Source of the DNA: Oikopleura dioica
Taxonomy: Eukaryota > Chordata > Appendicularia > Copelata > Oikopleuridae
Length of the DNA: 64,000 nucleotides
NCBI GenBank assembly: GCA_907165135.1
Contig: OU015568.1
Coordinates: 3,728,501-3,792,500 of the forward strand
Direction: 5' to 3'
Below are positions 1-12,411 of this stretch, piece after piece (position 1 is the stretch's first letter; the number at the start of each line of letters is the position of its first letter). The notes beneath the pieces are model-generated. The model saw only the letters and a list, made by a program, of their open reading frames with translations, was not told the origin of the DNA and did not search any database. A program made the position numbers and the translations under genes.

Positions 1-69
1 GTGATAATTGCTGTTGTTCGGGGTGACGATTTTGATAAAAAGACTCTAGCTCATAGTTAGACAAAAATG

Positions 70-3000
70 TTATGGTTTTTCAGAAATCTTTCTAGAGATA
101 CCTTCATTTCTGTTCTCAGTCTCTTCATCTGAAGAAGCGTCAGAGAGCACAGATTCCTCATCCGACTCTGTCTCATCTCCATCTGACAAAATATCATCAT
201 CCGAATCCGGCACATCAAGGTGCACCCTTGCAGGAAGAGGACTCAAAGTTGGCAAGGGACTTCTAGCAATCGACTCAATTTCTTTGACGATATCTTCTGG
301 TTTTCGTTTTCGGACAAGGTCTAATGAGGGTGAATCTGTCTTGCCATCTCCAGCCTCAGTGATGATTCTAGCAAGTCCTGGAGTAGGAGCACCACGCATT
401 GAAGTCGCACGAGATGGAGTCGGGGACGCAATTTGGTCACGAATATGAGTTGGGAGGTCTGGAAGAGGCTTGAAACCTAGCGATGTGAATTCGCCAATGT
501 CGACCTCCGATTCTTCGTCGGAAAGAATGCTTCCATCTATATCGCTATCAGTAGCATCTGATAAGAGATCTTCTGATTCCGTGTGAGTATGAGAAGCGGG
601 AACTCGTTCTTCAATTTCAATAATTTCGACAATCTCTTGATAAGTATGAAATTCTGGTTTCTTCGCTGGAACAACTTCGATAGACGCCAATTCCATCGAA
701 GCCCGGTGATGTCTTCCGGCAGAGTATTCATCCTCGGCGCTGTCTTCGTCAGAGTCAGCAAGGACGTTCGCGATATATGCGTCTGCATCGAAGCTTGGGA
801 GATGTTTGACATCATCGACTTGCAAGAAAGCGGTGGTGATGACGTCTGATCCTTCGATTTGACATTGATAAGAACCTTCATCGAACTTGTCGATATCATA
901 GATCTCCATGTGGTACCATCGTTTATCAGTCCTGATTTTATATTTCTCGCCATTTTCGAGGACTTTGCCGTCCTTCGACCAAGTCACGTGGACGTTTTCT
1001 TCTTCAAGCATGACGGAGAAAGTATGATGTCCTCCTGGTTTCGCCAATGTCTTTTCATCGAGCTCGAGAGAGATTTCTGGAACTTCAATGTCCAAATTGG
1101 CGGAGCAAATATTCTCAGTGTTCATTATCAACGCACTGTACTCGCCCTTGTCATCTTGCACTGCATTGTCAATTTCTAGAGTGTGGACACAATCGTCCCA
1201 GGAGATCTTGTATCGGTCGGAATCAGGAAGTTCGACACCGTTTTTCATCCAAATGACATTGACATCTGGCTTTTCGACATTGCAAGTGAATTTGATATTT
1301 TCACCGAGTTTTCCTTTTTGACTTTCGAATTTCACAGAGAAGTCAGCAGGGCGTTTGGTGACTTCGAGAATGCACTCGGTCGTAAAGTCGCCAACTTTGC
1401 ACATGTACAAGCCGGATTGATCTAGCCTGGCCGAGATGATTTCAAGTTTTCGGCGAACACCGTCGGATAGATTCAAATATTCCTTGTTCGACGGGCCAAA
1501 TTCTATCAAATCAGATTCGTGGTACCATTCACATTGTTCTTGCTCTTCAGTGAGGGTGAATTTGCATTCCAGTTTTGGTCGATCGCCTTCATAGCAGGAA
1601 ATAGCGCTGGGAAGATGCTTGGAGACCTTGAGTGGCACCCATGGAATCAGAGGATCGGTAGTGATCGAAGCTGCTGCGGAGCCATGAGCAGTGACTGCTT
1701 TGACGCGGAATCGATGCTCGACTCCTCCTTCCAAATCCTCGATTTTCGTCGAATTTGTAGTGATGAGATCGGGGCCGATTGGCGCCCATTTTTCCTCCTC
1801 GACTCGGCATTCAAGCTCGTATCCAATAATTGGAAGCGTTCCAGGATTTTCGGGAGCATCCCACTGCAAAATTGCCCAATCGTGCTTGTTCTTGACGACT
1901 CGTAAATGTTTTGGTGGCGCTGGTGGTACATAAACGAGAAGTTTGGCTTCTGTGGCGGCATCTCTCGCTTTGAATTTGACAACAGAATGAAGCATTTCTT
2001 CCTCAACTCGAAGAACAGTGAATGAGTGGATGTAGTCGTCCTCGATGTTGAATGCAAATCGATCATCATCTGAAGAAACTGGCTCATCGTTCCAGAACCA
2101 GGTGACTTCTTCGGGCTTGATATTGTCGAGGGAAACAGCAGTCTTGAACTCTGCCTTGGAATTAAGTTCTGCAGTGAGTGATTGCAGTGGTTCGACAATC
2201 TCCGTCTTCCATGGAATCACCCGAAGCATAGCGTGGCTGGCGCAATCCTCACACTCGACGCAGTAAAGACCTGAATCTTCCTCGGTCGGGTTCTTGACTG
2301 TAAGATGCCAGGTGAGATCATCCACGCGAGTCGCAACAAATCGGTTTCCTCGGAGAATTCTGTTGTCTCTCGACCAGGTGGCCTTGACATCAGCTCTGGA
2401 GAACTTGACTTCGAAGTCGACTGAATCAACGCTGTCAAGAACCTTGAGAGCTTCAAGAGGAGTAGTGACGACTGCAGGTTCTCGTTTGACATGAACCTTA
2501 GCAGTGCAAGTGGCCCTGCCATTATGAGCGTCGAAGGAATACATTCCCTGGTCGGAGTTCTTAGCCTGCTCGACCTGGAGAACATATCGAACTCCCTCAG
2601 GTGGTCCCCCAGGTTCGCCAGCCGCGACTCTGATGAATTGAAAGTGTTCGCCGCCGAGGATTGGATATCCGTCTTTTCTCCATTGAATATGTGCTTTTGG
2701 ATTGGAAACAACGACTGAGAGGCAGAATTGTTTTCCTTCCTTGATTTGCAAATCCGTCGGTCCAGAAAGAATATCCACCTCGAGTTCCTTCATGCTGACC
2801 GCAGAAAAGGTGAACTTCTTGCCACATCTGAAGCCATATTTTCCAGCAGTATCATATTGAGCCTTGGCGACAATAAGTCGGTGAACGCCACCTTCGATTT
2901 CATATTTGAACATTTCGCCAAGTCTGATTGGCTCATCTTCGAAGGTCCATTCTCCCTCCAACTTATCCATTGTAAGTTCGCACTCGAGCGTGAATGGATC

Positions 3001-6000
3001 GTCTTCAATTGCTTCCAGATCATCCAATCGTCGCTTGAATTTGATCGGTCGTTCTTTGGCCGTTACCTTACAGATCGAGCTACAGTTCTTGGAAACAACA
3101 AATCCAAGAACACCAGTTTCTTTTATATTCGCAACCGTTATTCTGTGCTCCTCATGCTCTCTGAACAGCTCCACTTCTCCGGGCACAGCTTCAAGATGCT
3201 GATGGTCCCATTCCCAGATACCCCCAGCGTCGGCGACGGACAAACGGATTTTGGCACTGATGCTGTCTCCAACAAAGCATTCAATGTCTTCCAGTTGCTC
3301 GATGAATTTTACTTCCGGTTTCTGGACGTAGACTTCGCAGGTCGTTCTGCGCATATCAGGAGTGACGCATGTGTAGTAGCCTTCATGTTGCATCGCAGCA
3401 GAATGAATGACCAGCTGTCGGATGGTATCGGTGGCCAGGGCATGAATATCTGGACCTTCTGATAGCGGATGGTCGTTGAACAACCACTGGACAGGAGCGT
3501 CCTCACTAATCTCGCAAGTCAAAGTCAGCTTATTCTTCATCTCAACGACAGCGTCTCTGAGAGGCGAAGTGAAGTGAATTGGCGGACGAACAACATCAAG
3601 AACTGCTTCGCTTATGAACTCGCCGTATGTAACAGCTTTGGCTTTGATGCAACCAGAGTCGGCCTCGGTGGTGTTGAAGATGAAAATTCGATGGATGGTA
3701 GAATCAGCTTCGGACTCAATTTCAATTTCTCCTGGAGAGTGGAAGAGCTCCTCGTCGTCGAGGAAAAACGCAATTTTTAGTGGCCGGGAAACTTCAATGA
3801 CGAACTCCGCAACATCGCCCTCCTCGATTTCTAGATCTTGAAGCGGATGAAGCACTTCTATTGGCGGTTTTGTCACGCCAACTTTCGCTGTTCTTTTTTC
3901 TTTGTGATTCTCGGCCCAGGCGACAGTGTACTCAGCAGTGTCATCTTCTTTTGAATTTGCAATTCGTAGTTTTCGGATGCAACCATCGACGAAAATTGTA
4001 AAATGCTTCGACTTTTCGGATATTTCTTCGCCGTTCTTGAGCCAGATAACCTTGTGCTCCGCGTGACTGATTTCACAGAACAAAACGATGCACTCCCCGA
4101 TGTAGCAGTCAACGGAGGACGGGTCTTTGATGAATCTGATAGAGATTTTGACTCAGACTCTGATACTCAGAAACCATAAATGAACTTGTAACGAGAAAGA
4201 TTCGGTTTAATCTTAACATGTTTGTTTGATAAAACCCCTCCCGGCCCTAGGAAATTTGTCGCATAATTGACAATTATTAATTACAATTATTAATCAAAGT
4301 AGACTCACGATCGATAAAATCTCCCCTGAAAGGTGGCAAAGTAACCTCCAACTTTGCCGTCGCACTAATTTTACCACCAGCAAAAGTAATAGTCGATCCA
4401 TTCATAGTTCTCTGGCACCGTCTGAGAGTAACTGCATAGTGCCCGTTTGCCAAGGCGGAGATTTGGACCGTTTCTCGGTTATCGATGAGTGGCTTGGCGT
4501 TGATCATCCATGTGATGGGCACTTTTGACCTGTAGTTTGGCTTTTTATTTAGTTTTTAAGGAGACCATAAGTGTACGTCCAAACGATATATACTTCAATT
4601 TTAAATAAATGCTTACAATGAAAGTTATAACCGATATTTTGCAGTATGTTCACTTCTATAAACCATTATTATAATTAATGAAATAGGTAACAATAAAAAG
4701 CCGATTCCTAAATGAATGAGAAAGCAAGAGCTCGAACGAAACAGTTCCTCCCTCAACACAAGTCTGATTCTCCATTTTCTCCAATACTGTAATCACTGGT
4801 TCATTCACAACGACCCTCGTTTGGGTCTTATCATGAAGTGTCTCGCAAGAATACTGAGCCGCATCAAGTTGATCTGCGTCCTTTATCTTCAGCCGTCTGA
4901 ACAAACCGACTGATTCTGTGGAAAGTTTTGCTGCCTTGGAAATCATGACCCCGTCCTTCATCCATTGAACCATTGCATCTTCTGCGGAGACCTCGCATTC
5001 CATGACAAGTACGTCTCCCTCGACGCATTCGTAATTGGCTTGCAGGGGTGTGAGGAAGGTTTCGAAGGCTTTTTGAACTTCAAGATCGATGGTAACCTCA
5101 TCTTGTCGACGATCATCGACGACTTCGCATTTGTAGACCCCGCTATCGCCTAAATTATGGCTCTAGAAATGCTTTGATTTCTTTATTTTGTTGCTTTTTA
5201 GAGAGCCTGTCCTGGGTGTCGAACTTGAGTTATTTTTAAAATTCTGTCACATCCATTTTCAGAAGTTGAAATTCGAGGATCATTGAGCTCTTCACCGTCT
5301 CTTGTCCATTTGACAACTGCATCTGATCTGCTGACAGTGACTTTCAAATCCACACTTTGGCCACATTGAGTTGACATCTTTTGAATATTCGAGCAGGTGA
5401 ACTTGGCTGGACCCTGATTGACGGTGAAGTCGGAGGATGTGATTTCTGCATCGAGGCGGGCTTCGACTTTTCCAGCGTCGGCCATGGAACAACCAATGAG
5501 GGTGAGGACGGCTTCGCCCGTAGATTCGATTGCTTCGATTTTGTACTTTTTGCTGTTTTGGACGAGTTTGTCGTTGTGGTACCATTTAACAAGATGCATC
5601 TCAATCGAATATTTTAAATGAGATATTAATTAATAGTGGATGGAGAAATTCTCCAAAAAGATTATTTTTGTTTCTGCTATTGTGGCTATTAATTTTGCTT
5701 CAGTCGCACCAGTGAAGAAAATTTATAATCTGATAAGCCAAAATATACACTTATGGTTCCTATTGATACTTTTATTTACCTTTGATGGGTCGCAATAGAA
5801 ATAAAACTTAGCGTCTTCATCCTCATCGACCACCGTTTTGCTCGCCAAGGGCTGATCAATAGCTGGTTTTGGCTTCTCAACCTCAAGTGTCGCTTTTGAA
5901 AAGATCGAATTTCCTTCTTCCAGAGGCAGCTCAAACTCAATTTCGCCATTCTCCGCTCTTGTGCATTTCTTGATTGTGAGAATATACAACTCATCTCGCT

Positions 6001-9000
6001 GCTCTGGAATTATTCTTGTATTCGACTCTGGAATGGGGAGAGAATTGATGGACCATTCGGGCTTGAGAGTTCCTTGTTTAGAAAGTCGAACAGAAAAGAC
6101 GACATCAGTTCCGGGAAGGACTTGTTGCGATTGGAGGCCGCGGACGAGTCGAGGGGGCTTTCCAGTGACATTCAACATGCATTCAGTTTCTAGATCTCCG
6201 CATTTCCAGGCAACATGGGCAAGACCAGGTTCCTTCAAATCCCGAAGAACGAGTTGATGAGTTTCTCCCTCAATAGATACGAAGTCGTTGGAAACCTTCG
6301 CGCCATTCAAATACCAGCTTGCGCCTCTGACTGTCCCACCGCACTCAATTGACAGTCGACAAGTTTCTCCTTCCATAACGGAAGTGTCAACAAGACCTCG
6401 AGTGAGAACAGCGCCAGCTTCGAGGAGAACTGGCTCAGGGAGAATCGCCCACGGTCCTTTCTCTGGTCGGTCGGGAACAGGAGCTGGAGTTATGGCTCTT
6501 ACACGGAAAGTGTAGTATCCAGGAGATAGATCTTTGAACATATTTCGATTTCCATCAGTTTTTACGAGGCGATTTGAGTCCCAGTCAACCTTGATGCTTG
6601 ATTTTCCTGTTGTGGAGCCGAGCTGAACCTCATAGAATCCAAGGCTTCTGCTTTCAGGGAGAAGGTTCCAGCGCGCTTCCAGCTCCTTCTCTTTTTCTTT
6701 CCTAAGTCTTAGGCCAACAGGAGCCTCGACTACAGTCACGTGGGTCTCAGAGCTACCAGATCCTGCTTGAAGCTTCAGCACTCCTCCGTCTTCTCCTTTC
6801 ATGTCTTTGATCGTCAATCTCAGGCCATTCTCCGAAGTTGGGGCAACATCCACTCGTGGATCGGCAGACAGCGGTTTGTCATTCAAAAACCAGGAAATCT
6901 TGTCTGCAGAGGGCGCGAGCTCAGCATCAAGAACAAGATCATCCCCAGCGCAGACCCATTTTGACGTGACAGGAGCAACAAGGATTTGATTTATTGCATT
7001 GACGCGAAGCTCAACGATGACTTCACGGCCAGCTGCGCGCACTCGCCAGTGGCCCTTTTTTCAGCTCTAGAATTTTTCTCTTTGCTAATTTTTTCTGTCC
7101 GCAATAGATTGAGAGCTGTTCCTGGTCAGATTTTTGCGCCTTGACAATTTTCAGTATCCTTTTGTTTCCAGCACACATCAATTTGAATTTGTCATCCTGT
7201 TCAATATCTTCCCCATCCTTTGACCAAACAACTTGAAATTTTGCATCGACGACGTCAACTGCCAAGAACGCATCTTTTCCTTCATCGACTACGACCAATC
7301 TCGATGATTTCACGGGCCGGAAGACTTCTTGTTCTTTTACGGTTAGATCCACAACAGCTCGACCAATTCCAGCTTTGTTGATCGCGCAACATTCATAAAT
7401 GCCTTCATCTTCCTTGCAAATCCTCAAAATCTTCAGCGAGAAATTATTGCCCTGCTCGATGATTGCAAATCGCTTCCCTTGGTAGATCTTCTTTCCGTCT
7501 TTGTACCAAGTTACTTCAGGTAGAGGAGAGCCATTTACTTCTAGGGTCAGTCGGGCGGTCTTGCCAGCAGTGACGCAAACAGATTTTTTTGCTATTTTTT
7601 GCGGCTCGTTCGGATTTCCGAATGAAACGACTGGTTTGAAATTTTCTTTAAATGATGATTATACTGCTAATTTATGCATGACGATGCACTCACATTCAAT
7701 CTAACTTGCGCTTCTCGTTAGTGTTCATCAAAAGAATGTGCGAGTTCTTACTGGGGCGCTAAGTTTGGTCCTAGAATTATGGTTTTTACATTTTTCAGAG
7801 AAATTTTTCTATTATTCATTTAAAAATCTAATTCGCTAAAAATAAACTCATATAATATGAGTCATATTCATCTTTCCTGAAAGAGGTTCCAAATTATAAA
7901 CCTCGACGGTACAGGAACAACTTGCTTCTCCCGCCGCAGATTCTGCGATAACCGAGTACGCTCCTGCATCCTGTCTATCGACATCAAGAATCTTCAGCGT
8001 ATGAATTCCGTGCCCCTTCGAATCCGCGAGATATTTTCCACTGTGTCCTTCTATGCTCGCTCCATTCTTATACCACGTGACTCGTGGCTGCGGAACTCCG
8101 CGGACGGCACATCGGAGGAGGCAGTCAGTTGTGCTGGCGACTCGGCAGGATTTTGGCTTTGAGGTAAACATTGGGGCGGATTGGTATTGTTGAGGCACTT
8201 CGGTTCCTTCTGGAGAGACTTGGACGTTGACAGCGCACCAGGCGGTTCCTTTGGAGTTTTCGGCGATGCAAGAGTATTTTCCCGAATCTTCAGGCCTGAC
8301 GTTTTTCACTGTTATCCAGTGGGTTGGTCCCTTTGCCGGACTCAACTCAAATCTCCCGTCAGAGTTTATTTGCTGTCCATCTTTGAGCCATCTCATCGAG
8401 GGCATCGGCATTCCATCAGCTGTGCAGCTCAAAACGATTGTATCTCCTTCAGGAACATTGTGCGGCTCAGGGCGAGAAAGAAAGGTCGGGGCGCCCATCG
8501 AAGTTTCCATTTGAGCCGACGCCTTGACGTTGACTTCTGTTCGGCAGATTTCTTTTCCATTGACTTTTAAAAGATTTTGAGAAAAAAGCATGTCAAGATT
8601 GTTTGAAGACTAGTAAAAATTGATCATATAGATGAATATGAAAATGAAGAAATTCCGATAGACAATGTCTCGACCAAATTTATTATAGAAAAAAACGAAA
8701 ACAAAAATTATGATTTCGAAAAGCTCTTTTATGTTTCTCAAAACCTTTCCTAAACACTTATAAACTCCCGAATCATACCACCTCACAGAGTTGATCTGCA
8801 GACTGTAATCAGGCCCTTTTCTTCCATAACTGTATTTGTCATTAATTTCCAACTGAGACTGATGCTTGACCCATGTAACAGAGTCTGGCTCCAAGCCAGA
8901 AATGTGCGTTTTCAAAATTACATCCTCGTCAATTTGAACTTCTACCCTCTTTTCTGGAGTCTTCAAGATTTGGATTCCATCGCCAAGCTTGAAATAAAGA

Positions 9001-9005
9001 TTCAT
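70..9005 (-). CDS. Giant Ig/FN3 muscle-type protein (obscurin/titin-like)
   Basis: Exons by frame and splice consensus: 8750-9005, 7902-8563, 5780-7631 (one internal frame break), 5212-5599, 4708-5149, 4309-4529, 70-4151; about 2640 residues. It is a chain of over 20 I-set Ig domains, seen as repeated W-x-K-D/N-G cores and D-x-G-x-Y-x-C ends, with two FN3 domains (about 6.45-6.75 kb and 1.6-1.93 kb) and an acidic Ser/Glu-rich disordered tail of about 200 residues. There is no kinase, SH3 or RhoGEF domain. Chains like this are known from obscurin, OBSL1, titin and myomesin, which cross-link sarcomeric myosin and actin; a sarcomeric role is inference and the exact orthologue cannot be chosen. 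The ATG at 9005 follows a possible trans-splice acceptor (CTAG then TCGAAA). Three introns are GT-AG and three keep frame only as GA-AG. Confidence 0.85.
7040..7070 (-). other. Reading-frame break inside the Ig/FN3 gene
   Basis: On the minus strand the upstream frame reads through ILELKKG and reaches a stop, while the downstream frame resumes as KKGHWRVRAAG after a run of six A and three G. Skipping one G joins the frames. The joined product would run from the last strand of one Ig domain straight into the last strand of another (G-H-W-R-V in the D-x-G-x-Y position), so most of an Ig domain is absent. It is either an assembly or sequencing collapse or a real deletion; no intron of plausible size fits. 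Confidence 0.6.
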
Positions 9006-9935
9006 TTTCGACTAGATTGATAAGACATTTGAGTCAAAATGATTTGACTATTAAAAAATGGAGATCTTGACTCGAGATCGTTCGAAAAAGTTTCATTTTC
9101 AATAATTTCGAGGTATTTTTTTAATAAAAAATAAAGAAGAGGCTTAATTTGGGTGTTGCCTATTATTTCAATTTATAAAGTACCCTTGTGTTATGATTCG
9201 GATATTCGACAATCGCAACCATTTCGAGCTTCTTCTAGAATCTAGAACTCTGAAGAATCTTCTTCCCTCTTCTCTTTCAGTCTCTCCCAATTCTCTCTGA
9301 AATCAAGGAAGAGAGAAACCCTTAGCTCTCTTCAAGGCACGAGAATCTGGGTTCGATCTTGTCTTTTTTGGGAAATGGCTCTAAATCTATCCAAGCAGGT
9401 TGTCCCAGGCGCGCTCGGCCAATCTGCGCTAGTCCAGCTCAAAGTGACAAAAAAGTGACAACTGCTTTTTGCAGTTTAACCCTGACTGTAACTCTGACTG
9501 TCTCCAAAGCCAATAGCGTCATTTAGACAAAGAGATGAATGATTAAAACCGCAAGAGTAAGAGGTAAATGATGAGAGAAAAATACCAAGATCAAGTTTTT
9601 TCACCGAGAACTTCATTAATTTCAAAACTTGGCTGTCCCAAGTTCACCTTTTCTAGGCAACCTTTTCTAGCGTGGATCGTGGTCACATGGCATTCTAGTG
9701 GTAAATCGACTTGGCGGCAATTTTTAGACCCATGCGGTGGTATTTTGGCTCTTGAACTCGGATCAATTAAGCGCAGATTAGCATTTTTCGCGATTTTATT
9801 TCAAGATGGTTTCTCAAAAAATCAAAGAAAAGAGGATGAGAAGCAAATCGGTTGAGATGAAAATGAAAGCGTCGGAATTGTCAGGGTCGTTTTGGTCTAA
9901 AAGAAAAAAAGGTCATTGAAGAACAAGTGAAATTT
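9006..9935. other. Intergenic region between two minus-strand genes
   Basis: No convincing coding sequence. It holds the 5' flank of the Ig/FN3 gene. A C/T-rich stretch near 9228-9300 has closely spaced TTC/GAA triplets (TTCTAGAATCTAGAAC) that resemble a heat-shock-element arrangement; this is a visual resemblance only. Confidence 0.4.
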
Positions 9936-10947
9936 TTAATAACCTTCATTGTCACCATCAGGAGGGCTAAGGACGGGTAGGCCACCAATGATGGGCGGTT
10001 GGGATGAATCATCGATACGGTCAGCACCGTCCAGAACCATAGACGAGTTGTCTGGCGTTGTTGTTGTTGTCGTTGTTGTTGAAGTTGTTGTGGTAGTTGT
10101 ATTCGGAGTTGTTGTCGCTAGTTTGAAATTAAAGATATGCAGTAAGAGTTTTATTACCTGAAAATGTTGGGACCGGCGTTTTTGTACTTGTCTCAAGCTT
10201 TGTTGATGTTGGAGAAGAAGTGCTAGATCGATTCGAAGTATCCTGAACAGAAATGGTGAAAAGGAATATTCTGGGGGAGGTTTACATTTTGAGCTCGAGT
10301 TGAATTGGTTATTGTCAGAACTCGGGTTGTATCTTGTGTTGTAGTAGATGAGAGCATTGTCGTTGTTGCTTGATAAGTCGATGTTGTTGATTTCGAAGAA
10401 GCTGATGTTGTTGCAGTTACTGTCGCGTTTCTTTCCAAAGTCGTAGAAGTCTCAGTTGAGTTCGCCAAGGATTCTGTTGTGTTTTGCGGATCCATCGTCG
10501 CTGGCGTCTCGTTTGGCTCGGAACTGCTCTCGATTACGTTAACATTCTCTTGGGTAGTTTCCGATAATGTTCGATCTAATTGACGAGGGCTCATATTTTT
10601 TGCGGGCGAAGTTGGCTCTGTTGGTTCATGATCGTCTTCGAATTGTGAGGCAGTCGGGGCTGTTGTAGATGTGTGTGAATCGAGCTGACTTTCGACGGGA
10701 TCTCGTGCGGCTTAAATGAACGAAATTCAACTTGAAAGATCGACAATTAAAAAAATTTACCTTTTGTTGTTCCTTGTCTCTCGGTGTTTTGAGGAGTAAG
10801 CTCCGGGTTTTCAGTTGTTGATTCCACAGTAGAAGAATATGAAGCCGAAGTTGGAGTTGTTTGTTCGATAGTTGTAGTAGAAGAAGTGCTCTCTTCTTTT
10901 GCCAAAGCATTTTCCAGAAAAAGGAAAAATATCGGAAAAAAGCGCAT
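9936..10947 (-). CDS. Secreted Thr/Ser-rich mucin-like protein
   Basis: Four exons: 10761-10947, 10286-10710, 10158-10242, 9936-10117, all with GT-AG introns in frame. The N-terminus (MRFFPIFFLFLENALA) is a clear signal peptide, followed by about 270 residues dominated by Thr, Ser, Pro and Glu with several N-x-S/T sites. The C-terminus is a short acidic Gly/Pro segment ending EGY. There is no Cys-rich domain or membrane anchor. It is likely a heavily O-glycosylated extracellular protein; in an appendicularian a part in the filter house or cuticle is possible but not shown. An ATG upstream at 11031 is in frame, but the one at 10947 starts exactly at the signal peptide and was preferred. Confidence 0.7.
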
Positions 10948-11395
10948 ACTTTTTAATGGAAGAAAGGAATTGTGGGTAGTATATGGAAGATCGCTGTCAA
11001 TTTTATGGCTCAATGATTTCAGATATTCCATAAATTGAAGATCAATATATAGCCGTACTTATTGAACCTTTCAAGCTTGTGCTTCAAGGGAAACACCCAT
11101 GTGTCCCGGTTTTTGCGTGTCTGTTATCTTCAAGAAAAAAGCATTATAAGAAACCGGAAGCATAGAAAGCGCCATGAAAAAATGGATAAAACTGTTGACC
11201 TCTAAAAGAGCCACATGGCAGCAAATTAGTTACGCCACACGCTGTCGCTTCTCTCCCACCTTTCTGATTTACGCTTTGATATTTTGGACGGTTCCGCCAA
11301 ATCCGCAGCACTTTAAAATGCCAACCGCAGGGACACTCAATCCATAAGAGCTTGCGAAACAGCGAGAGTAAAAGAATCTTTTTGAGAGAGAAACA
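10948..11395. other. Divergent intergenic/promoter region
   Basis: Separates the minus-strand mucin-like gene from the plus-strand PLA2-like gene, so it probably carries both promoters. No ORF, repeat or RNA gene is recognisable. Confidence 0.4.
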
Positions 11396-12411
11396 ATGAA
11401 GCTATTAACAGGTGAATAAATAGGCAAAAACAATAAATATCTTCTTTAGCAACTTTTCTCGCGGCCACATCGGCAAAAACCGTTCGAGTTAATGATTTCC
11501 GACGAAACTTTGGTGGTGATTTTTTCCAAAATCTTGTTGGAGCTCAAGAACGAGGATACAACTACGGAAATGAAGATGCGCTCATGGGACTGTCCGCCAT
11601 GGCAGTTTTTCTCGATGAAAGCCGAATTATGTCGAGAAGTGATCAGTTCGAAATGGAAATTCAAGGTAAGAGAGAACCCTCTCAAGAAAGATCCTCATTC
11701 ATTCTTGTAAGACTTCCTGGACAATTTCACAAACTACGGATGCTACTGCTGGATCGTCGGGCCAATGAGAGGAGTCATCGGTGGCGGCCAAACCGTCGAC
11801 GAAATCGACAACCTTTGTGGACAACTGTACAAGTGCTACAAGTGTCTCAATCTCGACCACGGCTCCAGCCCCAACCTCTTCGAATACTCGGTCAACTTCA
11901 ACGTCGATACCGAAACTGGCGAGAGATCACTCGACTGCCAAGCTGGACCAAACGTCGACGCCTGTAAATGTGACGTCATGTTCGCCGAAAAACTCGCAAA
12001 AGTCAACGCTCAGGTAAATTCAAATTTGACAATCAAATAGTAATTTGATTTTCAAGTGCGAAGCCGACCAGCTTGCTGGAGTCGCCGATTCGGAATTTTG
12101 CGTCAACGAAACGTATCGAACCCTGAACGGCGGCGGATCTTTTGATCCTACCGATAATAGCGAAGCTGGCTGTTTGAAAGTTAACATGGAGGGACACAAT
12201 GCTAAGGACCAGTGTTGTGGAACATATCCAGGTAAGATCAACATGAGAATATTCTCTGTTCTAAGAAATATTTCTAGATCGACTTCCATTCGATTCAATG
12301 AGCCGCGAATGCTGCGAATTCACCGAATCCGATGGAGACGAAGTTTTCTTTTCCAAGAAAATCGTGCCCTTTGGAACATGCGATGCTAGAGGTGGCACTG
12401 TTGTGAACTAG
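11396..12411 (+). CDS. Secreted phospholipase A2-like protein, catalytic dyad missing
   Basis: Five exons (11396-11411, 11450-11665, 11712-12013, 12057-12231, 12278-12411), 280 residues, all GT-AG. A short signal peptide (MKLLTATFLAATSA) precedes a domain with the sPLA2 hallmark YGCYCW, a Gly-rich loop (IGGGQ) and VDEIDNLCGQLYKCYKC. In active sPLA2 the last motif is D-x-C-C-x-x-H-D-x-C-Y; here Leu and Tyr stand where His and Asp are expected, and one Cys of the pair is Leu, so it is probably not an enzyme. The C-terminal third has a D-Q-C-C-G-T-Y-P and a C-C-E-F-T pattern of unknown kind. Non-catalytic sPLA2 folds are known in structural extracellular proteins such as otoconin-90; a matrix role is inference. 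Confidence 0.75.

Noticed and set aside
2728..3462. 244-codon plus-strand ORF
   Set aside because: Antisense shadow of the continuous Ig-domain exon.
7632..7901. A GA-AG intron at this junction of the Ig/FN3 gene
   Set aside because: First reading suggested GA, but careful phase counting shows GAG then GTTTAT with CCAG then TCG joins in frame, so a canonical GT-AG intron explains it.
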